A stretch of DNA of 64,000 bases from Peterkaempfera bronchialis. Its GTDB lineage: Bacteria; Actinomycetota; Actinomycetes; Streptomycetales; Streptomycetaceae. Under the pieces are notes generated by a model. That model saw only the letters and a program-made list of their open reading frames with translations, was not told the DNA's origin and did no database searches. Of the stretch, positions 43,494 to 51,656 are shown one piece after another (within the stretch, counting starts at the first letter, position 1; the number at the start of each line of letters is the position of its first letter). Where the stretch lies: positions 3,596,001 to 3,660,000 of the forward strand of contig NZ_CP031264.1 in the NCBI RefSeq assembly GCF_003258605.2, given 5' to 3'. Made by a program: the position numbers and the translations under genes.

Positions 43494-43766
43494 ATGCTGC
43501 GCAATGGTCTGGAGCCCTGGCACCTGCTGATCGTGGTGGTCGTGATCGTCCTGCTGTTCGGATCCAAGAAGCTGCCGGACGCGGCCCGTGCGCTGGGCAC
43601 GTCGCTGCGCATCCTCAAGAGCGAGGCCCGGGCCATGAAGGAGGACGGCGGGCACCCGGCCGAGCCGGAGGTGCCGCGTCCGGTCGAGGCCGCGGCGGAG
43701 GCGGCCCCGGCCCCGGCCCCGGCCCACCCGGCTCCCCATGAGGAGCCGACCGCGTCGCGGCCGTAG
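43494..43766 (+). CDS. tatA: Sec-independent protein translocase TatA
   Basis: 90 residues. A single N-terminal helix ([15 protein letters not shown]) is followed by the hinge [14 protein letters not shown] and an amphipathic helix, the TatA pattern. The C-terminal half is a Pro/Ala/Glu tail. ATG at 43494 after GGGAGAGGTGA. tatC is not nearby; this may be an extra TatA copy. It is convergent with tatB (22 bases between stops), an unusual arrangement that places both in one short stretch. Confidence 0.9.
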   Translation: MLRNGLEPWHLLIVVVVIVLLFGSKKLPDAARALGTSLRILKSEARAMKEDGGHPAEPEVPRPVEAAAEAAPAPAPAHPAPHEEPTASRP

Positions 43767-43788
43767 CGGCGCTGCCGCGTAGGGCGGC

Positions 43789-44196
43789 TCAGGTCGCCTC
43801 GGGGTCGAAGGGCGGCGGCCCGCCCCGGGCGGCCGGGCCGCGCTCCGCCGGCCGGTCCGGAGGGTGCAGCGGGTCCAGCGGGTCCGGCGGGTCGAGCGGG
43901 TGCAGCGGATCGAGGAGGTCGCGGAGGTCGCGGAACTCCTTGAGCCCCAGGTCGTCGCCGCCCTGCAACTGCTTGCGGACGATGTTCCGGGGGTGCAGGT
44001 CCTCGAACTCGAAGTCCTGGAACTCCGGCCCCAGCCCGGAGCGGATGTCCTCCTTCGCACTGTCGGAGAACTCCCGGATCCTGCGCAGCAGCTCCATGGC
44101 CTGCTGGATGACGGCCGGCAGCTTGTCCGGACCGAACAGCACCACCGCGAGGGTCAGCAGTGCGACCAGCTTCACCGGACCCATGTCGAAGAACAC
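43789..44196 (-). CDS. tatB: Sec-independent protein translocase TatB
   Basis: 135 residues. GTG at 44196 with GGGAG seven bases upstream. VFFDMGPVKLVALLTLAVV is the membrane helix, followed by LFGPDKLPAVIQQAMELLRR, the TatB-type hinge and amphipathic helix, and EDIRSGLGPEFQDF. The C-terminal tail (LDPLHPLDPPDPLDPLHPPD in part) is a Pro/Asp/Leu repeat coded by 9-12 bp DNA repeats. With TatA and TatC it should form the receptor for twin-arginine substrates such as the DyP peroxidase of this window. Confidence 0.9.
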   Translation of the reverse strand: MFFDMGPVKLVALLTLAVVLFGPDKLPAVIQQAMELLRRIREFSDSAKEDIRSGLGPEFQDFEFEDLHPRNIVRKQLQGGDDLGLKEFRDLRDLLDPLHPLDPPDPLDPLHPPDRPAERGPAARGGPPPFDPEAT

Positions 44197-44355
44197 CGCA
44201 CCACTCCCGTCCACGTCCGAGAGGGACACTTTATCGATTGCGTAACTGAGAAACCTACGGCCTCCACCCTCCCGCCGCCGGGACCCGCGGAAGAGGCGCG
44301 CACGGCCGCAGAGGAGAACAATGGACCGCAGTCGGCCCTCAGGTGGTTCCTGACT

Positions 44356-47300
44356 ATGCGCGGAGACGAGTCGAGTACCGCTGACAGCGCCCGCCGGGAG
44401 CAGGCGGGCGGCGGGCCGTCGCGGCCGGGCGGGCTGCTGGGGGTGCCGCTGGCGACCGCGCTGGTCGACAGCGAGGGCCGGATCCTGCACTGGAGCGACG
44501 ACGCCGAAGTCCTGCTCGGCTACCCGGCGGACGAGGCCGTCGGCCGGTATGCGGCGGACCTGCTGGTGGGCGAGGAGCAGCGGTCCGGGGGGCTGGAGCT
44601 GTTCACCCGGATCCTCGGGCGCGACGGCTGGTCCGGGGTCTTCCCGGCCCGGCACCGGGACGGCCACCAGGTGGAGCTGGAGTTCCGCACCCACCCGGTG
44701 ACCGGCCCCAACCGGCGCCTCATGGTGCTGGCGGTGGCCACGGACGTCAGGGCGATGCGGCGGGTCGAGGCGGACCTCGCGGTGCTGGACGCCTTCTTCG
44801 CGCAGTCCCCGATCGGCCTGGCGGTGTACGACACCGATCTGCGGGTGGTCCGGATCAACGGCGCGCTGGCCCGGATGAACGGCCTGCCGCCGGAGCAGCA
44901 CCTCGGCCGCCGGGTCAGCGAGCTGCTGCCGGGGATCGACGCCTCGGAGATCGAGGCCGCGATGCGGAGCGTGCTGGAGACGGGCGAGCCCGTGGTGGAC
45001 GCCCGCTCCTACGGCCGGACGCCCGCCGACCCGGAGGTCGACCACAGCTGGTCGGGCTCGTACTTCCGGCTGGCCGACCCGACCGGCCGGATCCTCGGGG
45101 TCTGCTGCTCGGTGATCGATGTGACCGGGCGGTACGAGGCCGACGCCAGGGCGGTACGGGCCCGGGACCGGCTGGCGCTGCTGGTGGAGGCGACCGCGGG
45201 CATCGGCACCACCCTGGACCTGCGGGAGACCGCCCGCGAGCTGGCGGCGGCGATGGTGCCGCAACTCGCCGACATCAGCGCGGTCTTCGTCCTGGAGCAC
45301 CGGGTGGCGGGCCAGGGCGTGGGACCGGACCAGGTACCGGGCACGGAGGCGGACGCGGACGCGGCGCCGGACGCCGAGCCGGAGCCGGTACGCCGGCTCG
45401 CCTTCACCGCCGCCGACCCCGACTTCCCGCTGGGGGAGCTGCCGCCCGACCGGGTCGGCCGCATCCCGCCCGGCTCGCCGTACGCGGAGGCCCTGGCGAC
45501 CGGCCGCACGGTGGATGTCGCCTGGCCGACCGGTGACCGGCTCACCGCGATCAGCACCCCCCGCCTGCGCGAGTACCTGGACCGCTCGACCTGGACGGCG
45601 CGGGTGACCCCGCTGGTGGCCCGCGACCGGGTGCTCGGCCTGGTCGTCTACGCCCGGCGCGGCGGCCGGGAGCCGTTCGAGGACGAGGACATCACGCTCG
45701 CCGACGAGCTGGCCGCCCGCGCGGCCGTCTCCATCGACAACGCCTGGCTGTACACCCGCGAACACCGCACGGCGGAGGCCCGGCAGCAGGCCCTCCAGGA
45801 GGCCAACGCCGCCACCGAGCGGCTGCAACTGATCAATGAGGCGGGCACCCGGATCGGCTCCACGCTCGACCTGGCCAGGACGGCCCGGGAACTCGCGGAC
45901 CTGGCGGTGCCCCGGCTGGCCGACGTCGCCGCCGTGTCGGTCCGCGAGTCGGTGGTGCACGGGGACGAGCCGCCCGCTCCCGACCCGGACTGGCGGGTCC
46001 GGCTGCGCACCCTGGCCGTCGGCGGCACCCCCGGACGGCCGATGACCGAGCAGGGCGTCGACGCGGAGGGCGAGGCGCGGGTCTGGGACGCCGCCACCCT
46101 GCACGCCCAGTGCCTGGCCTCCGGCAGACCGCTGCTGATCCCCGAGGTGCGGCTGGAGGACCTGCCGCACATCGCCGGCGTCCCGTCCCGGGTGGAGGTC
46201 TTCCGCGCGGAGGGCCTGCACTCGTACATGGTGGTGCCGATGCGGGCCCGGGGCCTGGTGCTCGGCGGCGCCGAGTTCGTCCGGCTGCGGGACACCCCCG
46301 AGCCGTTCAGCGCCGAGGACCTGGCGCTGGCCGTGGAGATCACCGCCAGGGCCGCCATCTCGGTCGACAACGCCCGGCTCTACACCAGCCAGCTGGAGGC
46401 CGTCCGGCTGCGGCAGCAGGCGCTGGAGGAGGCCCAGACCGCCCAGGCCCGACTGGCCCTGGTCAACGAGGCGAGCAGCCGCATCGGGACCACGCTGGAC
46501 CTCCAGCGCACCGCCGAGGAACTGGTCGAGGTGGTGGTGCCGCGCTTCGCCGACCTGGCCACCGTGGACCTGCTGGACCCGGTGCTGCGCGGCGAGGAGC
46601 CCACCTCGGTGCCGTCCGACACCTCGGTGCTGCTGCGCGCCGTCGCGGTCGGGCGGACGGCCGGGCCGTGGGCCTCCCCGCTGACCGACCCGGTGGGGGA
46701 GACCTCCGCCTTCGGGGCGTCCCAGTTCTACGCCCAGAGCCTGCACAGCGGCCGGTCGGTGCTGGTCCCGGAGGTGGACGAGGAGTCGCTGCGGCGGATT
46801 GTGGGAGGGCCGGACCGGGTGGCGCCCGCCCTGGAGGTCGGGATCAGCTCGTACCTGGTGGTGCCGCTGCTCGCCCGTGGAGCGGTGCTGGGCGGCGCCG
46901 AGTTCGTCCGGCTGCGGGGCGCGGAGCCGTTCGGCACCGAGGACGTGGCGCTCGCCGAGGAGCTGGTCGGCCGGGCCGCCGTCTGCATCGACAACGCCCG
47001 GCTGTACCGGCGCGAGCGCTCCACCGCGCTGACCCTCCAGCGCAGCCTGCTGCCGCAGGAGGTGTACCCGACGCTGGGCCTGGAGATCGCCCACCGCTAT
47101 CTGCCGAGCAGCCTGGTCAGCGAGGTCGGCGGCGACTGGTTCGACGTGGTGCCGCTCTCCTGCGCCAGGGTCGCCCTGGTGGTGGGCGATGTGATGGGGC
47201 ATGGCATCCGGGCGGCGGCGACGATGGGGCAGATCCGTACCGTCGCGCGGACCCTCGCCACCCTGGACATGCCGCCGGAGCAGGTGCTGACCCGCCTGGA

Positions 47301-48102
47301 CGAGACCGCCTCGGCGATCGGCGAGGGGCAGTTCGCGACCTGCGTCTGCGCCGTGTACGACCCGCTGGACCGGCTCTGCACGGTCGCCAGCGCCGGTCAT
47401 CTGCCCCCCGTGGTGGTCGGGCCGGACGGCAACGTCAAGCTGATCGACATACCGCCGGGGGTGCCGCTGGGGGTCGGCGGCGCGGTCTTCGAGAGCGTCG
47501 ACTTCACCCTTCCGGAGCACGGCGTCCTGGCCCTCTACACCGACGGCCTGGTGGAGCGGCGCGGCGAGGACATCGACCAGGGCATCGGCCTGCTCTGCCG
47601 GACCCTCGGCGCCCGCCGGGGCACCCTGGAGCAGACCTGTGACGCGGTGCTCGCCGCCCTGGTGAGCTCCGGCACCGAGGACGACATCGCCATGATCGTC
47701 GCCCGGGCGGTCCCCGTCCCCGAGGACCGGATCGCCGTCCTGCCACTGCACCAGGACCGCACCACGCCCAGCGACGCCCGCCGGTTCACCCGGCAGACCC
47801 TCGCCGCCTGGGGCCTCACCGCTCTCTCCGACTACGCCCAGCTGCTGGTCAGCGAACTGGTCACCAACGCGGTGCTGCACGCCGGGGCGCCCAAGCAGCT
47901 GCGGCTGATCCGCGACCGGATGTTCACCCTGGAGGTGGCCGACATCGGGCACCAGCCGCCCCGGCTGCGCCGCAGCTCCGCGGACGACGAGGGCGGCCGG
48001 GGCATGCGGCTGGTCAATGAGCTGGCGCACCGCTGGGGCAGCCGCACCACCCGGGTGGGCAAGGTGGTCTGGGCCGAGCTGGACCTGCCGCTGGGCACCT
48101 GA
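44356..48102 (+). CDS. PAS-PAS-GAF-GAF-GAF-PP2C-HATPase multidomain phosphatase/kinase
   Basis: 1248 residues. ATG at 44356 with AGGTGG nine bases upstream. Two PAS domains (about 25-130, 145-265) are followed by three similar GAF domains starting near 274, 491 and 701, each opening with a form of IGTTLDLRETARELA. The SpoIIE phosphatase domain (about 895-1115) keeps all metal motifs: GGDWFD, GDVMGHG and EDDIAM. A C-terminal RsbW-like ATPase (about 1130-1245) has SELVTNAVLH and GGRGMRLV. It joins both opposing activities of a partner switch in one soluble sensor protein. Confidence 0.93.
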   Translation: MRGDESSTADSARREQAGGGPSRPGGLLGVPLATALVDSEGRILHWSDDAEVLLGYPADEAVGRYAADLLVGEEQRSGGLELFTRILGRDGWSGVFPARHRDGHQVELEFRTHPVTGPNRRLMVLAVATDVRAMRRVEADLAVLDAFFAQSPIGLAVYDTDLRVVRINGALARMNGLPPEQHLGRRVSELLPGIDASEIEAAMRSVLETGEPVVDARSYGRTPADPEVDHSWSGSYFRLADPTGRILGVCCSVIDVTGRYEADARAVRARDRLALLVEATAGIGTTLDLRETARELAAAMVPQLADISAVFVLEHRVAGQGVGPDQVPGTEADADAAPDAEPEPVRRLAFTAADPDFPLGELPPDRVGRIPPGSPYAEALATGRTVDVAWPTGDRLTAISTPRLREYLDRSTWTARVTPLVARDRVLGLVVYARRGGREPFEDEDITLADELAARAAVSIDNAWLYTREHRTAEARQQALQEANAATERLQLINEAGTRIGSTLDLARTARELADLAVPRLADVAAVSVRESVVHGDEPPAPDPDWRVRLRTLAVGGTPGRPMTEQGVDAEGEARVWDAATLHAQCLASGRPLLIPEVRLEDLPHIAGVPSRVEVFRAEGLHSYMVVPMRARGLVLGGAEFVRLRDTPEPFSAEDLALAVEITARAAISVDNARLYTSQLEAVRLRQQALEEAQTAQARLALVNEASSRIGTTLDLQRTAEELVEVVVPRFADLATVDLLDPVLRGEEPTSVPSDTSVLLRAVAVGRTAGPWASPLTDPVGETSAFGASQFYAQSLHSGRSVLVPEVDEESLRRIVGGPDRVAPALEVGISSYLVVPLLARGAVLGGAEFVRLRGAEPFGTEDVALAEELVGRAAVCIDNARLYRRERSTALTLQRSLLPQEVYPTLGLEIAHRYLPSSLVSEVGGDWFDVVPLSCARVALVVGDVMGHGIRAAATMGQIRTVARTLATLDMPPEQVLTRLDETASAIGEGQFATCVCAVYDPLDRLCTVASAGHLPPVVVGPDGNVKLIDIPPGVPLGVGGAVFESVDFTLPEHGVLALYTDGLVERRGEDIDQGIGLLCRTLGARRGTLEQTCDAVLAALVSSGTEDDIAMIVARAVPVPEDRIAVLPLHQDRTTPSDARRFTRQTLAAWGLTALSDYAQLLVSELVTNAVLHAGAPKQLRLIRDRMFTLEVADIGHQPPRLRRSSADDEGGRGMRLVNELAHRWGSRTTRVGKVVWAELDLPLGT

Positions 48103-48204
48103 GGCCCGGGACCCGCCGCTGGGCACCCGATGCGGGCGCCCGGCGTACCCGCAGGCATGAAGGCGGCAGGCGGGGGCAAGCGCGGAGCCAGGAGGTAGAT
48201 GACA

Positions 48205-48375
48205 ATGGTTCCTTTGCTGCTCGTCCTGCTGCTGGCGATACTCCTCTTCGGTATCGGCTTCGCCGTGAAGGTGCTCTGGTGGGTCGCCATCGCCGTTCTG
48301 GTCGTCTGGGCGCTGGGATTCCTCTTCCGTGGCGCGGACGCGTCCGGAGGCCGGGGTCGCTGGTACCGCTGGTAG
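48205..48375 (+). CDS. Small hydrophobic membrane protein (56 residues)
   Basis: The protein is MVPLLLVLLLAILLFGIGF..., two hydrophobic segments and the tail GGRGRWYRW. GGAGGT at 48191-48196 lies 8 bases before the ATG at 48205; the ATG at 48199 is too close to it. Similar short hydrophobic proteins are common in Streptomyces and are of unknown, possibly stress-linked, function. It lies 102 bases after the multidomain regulator and before a strong terminator, so the two may be co-transcribed. Confidence 0.8.
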   Translation: MVPLLLVLLLAILLFGIGFAVKVLWWVAIAVLVVWALGFLFRGADASGGRGRWYRW

Positions 48376-48401
48376 GCCGGGAACGACACCCGGCACCGTG
48401 C

Positions 48402-48432
48402 GAGGGGCCCCGCCGATCCGGCGGGGCCCCTC
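48402..48432. terminator. Bidirectional hairpin terminator
   Basis: Perfect 14-bp stem GAGGGGCCCCGCCG/CGGCGGGGCCCCTC with a 3-base loop between convergent genes. Confidence 0.85.
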
Positions 48433-48470
48433 GCGGCGTCCCGGCGTGCGGTGTCCCGGGCGACCGGCGC

Positions 48471-49358
48471 TCAGCCTGCGGTGGCCAGCGCGTACAGCCG
48501 GTCCAGCCGGGTGCGGGTCTGCTTGTCCAGCGGCGTGTAGGTGATCAGCCGGGTGCCCAGCCGGGGGTAGAGCCACAGATGGGTGAAGTCGAAGTGGAGC
48601 AGGCCGACCTGCGGGTTGAGGAAGCGTTTGGTGCCGTTCGCCGACGGCATGGAGACCTCATGCCGCTCCCAGGCCGCAGCGAACTCCGGTGAGGCCGCCC
48701 GCAGCCGCTTCACCAGCGCCTTCCAGGCCGGCTCGGCGACATGGTCGGCCATCGAGGCGCGGAACCGGGCGACCATCGACGCCAGCGACTCATCCCGGTC
48801 CACCAGCCCCTGCCGCCACGCCGGGTGGGTGAACGCCAGCCACATGAGATTGCGGTCCTCGAAGGGGAACGCGTCCAGGTCGTCGACCAGGCGGGCGAAG
48901 GTCCGGTTGTGGGTCAGGATGTCGTACCGGCCGTTGATCACGGCGGCCGGCAGCGGCTCCAGCCGCTCCAGCATCTCCCGCAGCGCGGGTGTGATGGAGG
49001 CGCAGTCCTTGCCCGGTGACGGGTCGCCGACTCCGGCGAGCACAAAGAGGTGGCTGCGCTCATTGGGGTCCAGCAGCAGGGTGCGCGCGATGGCGTCCAG
49101 CACCTGCGCCGACACCTGGATGTCGCGTGCCTGCTCCAACCACGTGTACCAGGTGACACCGACGGCGGAGAGCTGGGCGACCTCCTCGCGCCGCAGCCCG
49201 GGGGTGCGGCGGCGGCCCCCGGACGGCAGGCCGACCTGCTCGGGCGAGATCCGCTCCCGGCGGCTGCGCAGGAAGGAGGCCAGCTCCCGGCGCCGCACCT
49301 CGTCGGGGGGACGCGGGTCGGCGGGGGGTCGGCCGTTCCGGATGGCGGCGATGGTCAT
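48471..49358 (-). CDS. XRE-type regulator with MmyB-like ligand domain
   Basis: 295 residues. Residues about 20-95 are an HTH_31/XRE domain (LRREEVAQLSAVGVTWYTWLEQARD). The rest is the MmyB-like ligand domain with the family segments RYDILTHNRTFARLV and FTHPAWRQGL, and it ends with HFDFTHLWLYPRLGTRLITYTP. Such proteins usually sit divergent to a gene they repress; here that is the MFS exporter. A CCAGGTA-N7-TACCTGG inverted repeat lies in the shared region. Start at 49358. Confidence 0.92.
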   Translation of the reverse strand: MTIAAIRNGRPPADPRPPDEVRRRELASFLRSRRERISPEQVGLPSGGRRRTPGLRREEVAQLSAVGVTWYTWLEQARDIQVSAQVLDAIARTLLLDPNERSHLFVLAGVGDPSPGKDCASITPALREMLERLEPLPAAVINGRYDILTHNRTFARLVDDLDAFPFEDRNLMWLAFTHPAWRQGLVDRDESLASMVARFRASMADHVAEPAWKALVKRLRAASPEFAAAWERHEVSMPSANGTKRFLNPQVGLLHFDFTHLWLYPRLGTRLITYTPLDKQTRTRLDRLYALATAG

Positions 49359-49390
49359 ACTGCCAGGATGCGGCAGGCCGCATCCCTGTG

Positions 49391-49411
49391 CCAGGTACTA
49401 CTTATACCTGG
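49391..49411. promoter_or_regulatory. CCAGGTA-N7-TACCTGG inverted repeat, candidate MmyB operator
   Basis: Perfect 7-bp arms around 7 bases, 32 bases before the regulator start and 49 bases before the exporter start. TATAC lies inside it, so bound protein would cover a promoter. Confidence 0.6.
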
Positions 49412-49459
49412 ATAACCACACTCTGGTACCCGTCTCGGCACTGCCGGACCGTAGAGCCT

Positions 49460-50989
49460 GTGCGTGAAACGACCGAGCGAACCGCTGTCCCTGCCGCCAC
49501 CGACTCGATCCCCTCCCGGGCCACCGTGCTGCCGCGTCCGATCCGCGTCGGCGCCCCCCGGCCCGGGCCCGACCCCGCCCCCGGGCCCGAAGCCGAGACC
49601 CCGCCGCAGCTCGGCCCGCTGGGCCTGGTCACCGTGCTGCTCGGCGCCTTTCTGCCGATGCTCGACTTCTTCATCGTGAACGTCGCCCTCCCCACCATCG
49701 ACCGCGACCTGGCCGCCGGACCGGCGATGCTGGAGATGGTGGTCGCGGGCTATGGCATCGCCTACGCGGTGCTGCTGGTCCTCGGCGGCCGGCTGGGCGA
49801 CACCTTCGGCCGCCGCAGGCTCTTCGCCGCCGGAGCGGTCGCCTTCGCCGTGACCTCGGCGGCCTGCGGCCTGGCGCCCACGGCGGGCACGCTGGTGGCA
49901 GCCAGGGTTGCCCAGGGCGCTGCCGCCGCGCTGATGCTGCCTCAGGTGCTCGCCACCATCCAGGCCACCACCACCGGCCGCCGCCGCGCCACCGCGCTGG
50001 GCCGCTATGGCGCGGTCGCCGGCATCTCGGTGGTCATCGGCCAGGTGCTGGGCGGGGTGCTGGTCTCCGCCGACCTCTTCGGCACCGGTTGGCGCTCCAT
50101 CTTCCTGGTCAATGTGCCGGTGGCGCTGGTCGCGGCGGTGCTGGCGCTGCGCGCGGTACCGGAGAGCCGCTCCGCGCACCCCGCACCGGTGGACGCCGCC
50201 GGTACCGTGCTGCTCGCGGTCTCGCTGCTGACCCTGCTGGTGCCGCTGATGGAGGGCCGGGCGGTCGGCTGGCCGCTCTGGACCTGGCTGCTGCTGGCCG
50301 CCTTCCCGTTCGCGGTGGCCGCCTTCGCCGTGGTGGAGCGGCGGGCGGAGCGGGCCGGGCGGGTGCCGCTGGTGCCGCCGTCGCTGCTGGCGGTGCCGGG
50401 GATGCGGCGCGGGCTGGCGATGGGGCTGCCGTTCTTCGTCGGCTTCGGCGGGTTCATGTTCACCGTCGCGGTCGCCCTCCAGCAGGGGCTGCGGCTGGGC
50501 CCGGTGGCGGCGGGGATGGCGCTGGTGCCGATGGCGGTGGGCTTCTTCGCCGCCTCGCTGACCGGGCCGCGGCTGGTCGGCCGGTACGGGAGCCGGACGA
50601 TCACGGCGGGCGCCCTGGTGCAGGCGGTCGGCCTGGCGGTGCTGGCCCTCACCTTCCTGCGCGCCGGGTCGGACCTGGGCCCGCTGGACCTGCTGCCGGG
50701 CACCGCGCTCGCCGGGGTGGGGCAGGGGCTGGTGATGACGCCGCTCTTCCGGGTGGTGCTGGCGGATGTGCCGGTGGAGCGGGCCGGGGTGGGCAGCGGG
50801 GTGCTGGTCACCACCCAGCAGGCGAGTCTGGCGCTGGGCGTCGCCACCCTGGGCACGCTCTTCCTCGCGCTGTCGCCGGACACCGTGCTGGGGGTGCCGG
50901 ACGCCGTCGCGGTGGTGCTGCTGGTGCAGCTGGCCGGTACGGCGGCGGTGGTGCTGCTCAGCCGGCGGCTGCCGCGCGCGGTGCGGTGA
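49460..50989 (+). CDS. MFS drug exporter, DHA2 (14-TMS) family
   Basis: 509 residues. GTG at 49460. After a Pro-rich cytosolic tail, about 14 helices begin at LVTVLLGAFLPMLDFFIVNVALPTIDRDL, the DHA2 motif. Motif A is LGGRLGDTFGRRRLF and motif C is GQVLGGVLVSAD. It should export drugs or dyes using the proton gradient. It is divergent from the MmyB-type regulator and probably repressed by it. Confidence 0.92.
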   Translation: MRETTERTAVPAATDSIPSRATVLPRPIRVGAPRPGPDPAPGPEAETPPQLGPLGLVTVLLGAFLPMLDFFIVNVALPTIDRDLAAGPAMLEMVVAGYGIAYAVLLVLGGRLGDTFGRRRLFAAGAVAFAVTSAACGLAPTAGTLVAARVAQGAAAALMLPQVLATIQATTTGRRRATALGRYGAVAGISVVIGQVLGGVLVSADLFGTGWRSIFLVNVPVALVAAVLALRAVPESRSAHPAPVDAAGTVLLAVSLLTLLVPLMEGRAVGWPLWTWLLLAAFPFAVAAFAVVERRAERAGRVPLVPPSLLAVPGMRRGLAMGLPFFVGFGGFMFTVAVALQQGLRLGPVAAGMALVPMAVGFFAASLTGPRLVGRYGSRTITAGALVQAVGLAVLALTFLRAGSDLGPLDLLPGTALAGVGQGLVMTPLFRVVLADVPVERAGVGSGVLVTTQQASLALGVATLGTLFLALSPDTVLGVPDAVAVVLLVQLAGTAAVVLLSRRLPRAVR

Positions 50990-51236
50990 ACCGGACCAAC
51001 CGGACCACCCCGACCACCCTTTCGGGCGACCTCGGATGGCGGAGCCGTCACGGCACGGACCGGCCCTCGTTGGAGGTTTGGGATTCAGATGTCACACCAA
51101 AGAGGTAAATACTCCATCCGGGCTGGAACTTTGTCGATTTGTTGCGGAATTCTGGGCATCGGCGTCGCAGCCTGCGGACCACGTCTGGCCACGTGATCCG
51201 CACCGCACGTTCCACGTCCAGCCTCTGGAGGACCAC

Positions 51237-51560
51237 ATGGCTCGTAACCGGATCGCCCGCCTGACCGGCCTGCTGGCAGCCGCCCCGCTCGCGGCGGCCC
51301 TGCTGCTCGCCGGGGCCGGTGCCGCGCAGGCCGACAACGGCGCCCTCTCCGACCACCACTCCAACGGCTCCGTCGTCACCGACACCGGCAGCGGCAACGT
51401 CTTCGGCCCGCTCGACGGCAACTACAACTGGGCGCAGCAGACGGCGACCGGCTCGGGCGCCTCCAACCAGAACAACACCCTGGGTGTGAAGGGCAACTCC
51501 GGCCTGGTCTACGCGGCGCAGACCAACCTCAACATCAACTTCTACAGGCACCTCGGCTGA
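51237..51560 (+). CDS. Small secreted Asn/Gly/Ser-rich protein
   Basis: 107 residues. GGAGG six bases before ATG at 51237. A signal peptide ends AAQA-DNG. The mature ~75 residues are rich in Asn, Gly, Ser, Thr and Gln (SDHHSNGSVV, GSGASNQNNTLGVKGNS, TNLNINFYRHLG) with no Cys. The composition resembles surface amyloid or rodlet proteins (chaplin, rodlin, curlin), but the chaplin GN.L/Cys pattern is absent and it does not match rodlins I know. The 247-base upstream region is relatively AT-rich and probably carries a regulated promoter. Function unknown. Confidence 0.8.
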   Translation: MARNRIARLTGLLAAAPLAAALLLAGAGAAQADNGALSDHHSNGSVVTDTGSGNVFGPLDGNYNWAQQTATGSGASNQNNTLGVKGNSGLVYAAQTNLNINFYRHLG

Positions 51561-51602
51561 CGGTCGGCCACCGGCAGCGGAAAGGGTCACCGCACGCCGG
51601 TC

Positions 51603-51637
51603 CTGTGGGGCGGCGCCATCTCGGCGCCGCCCCGCAG
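51603..51637. terminator. Bidirectional terminator after the small secreted protein
   Basis: 15-bp stem with one G-T pair (CTGTGGGGCGGCGCC against GGCGCCGCCCCGCAG) and a 5-base loop, between convergent genes. Confidence 0.8.
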
Positions 51638-51656
51638 GCGTGTCCAAGGTCAGGAC

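Noticed and set aside
43789-48576. Minus-strand open reading of about 1595 codons opposite the PAS/GAF/PP2C gene
   Set aside because: Only its last ~135 codons (TatB) have family resemblance. The rest is an antisense shadow of the plus-strand gene caused by very high GC, with Arg/Gly/Pro/Gln-rich translation.
51237-51560. Small secreted protein as a chaplin or rodlin
   Set aside because: No chaplin Cys pair or GN.LS pattern and no rodlin sequence; only composition is similar.
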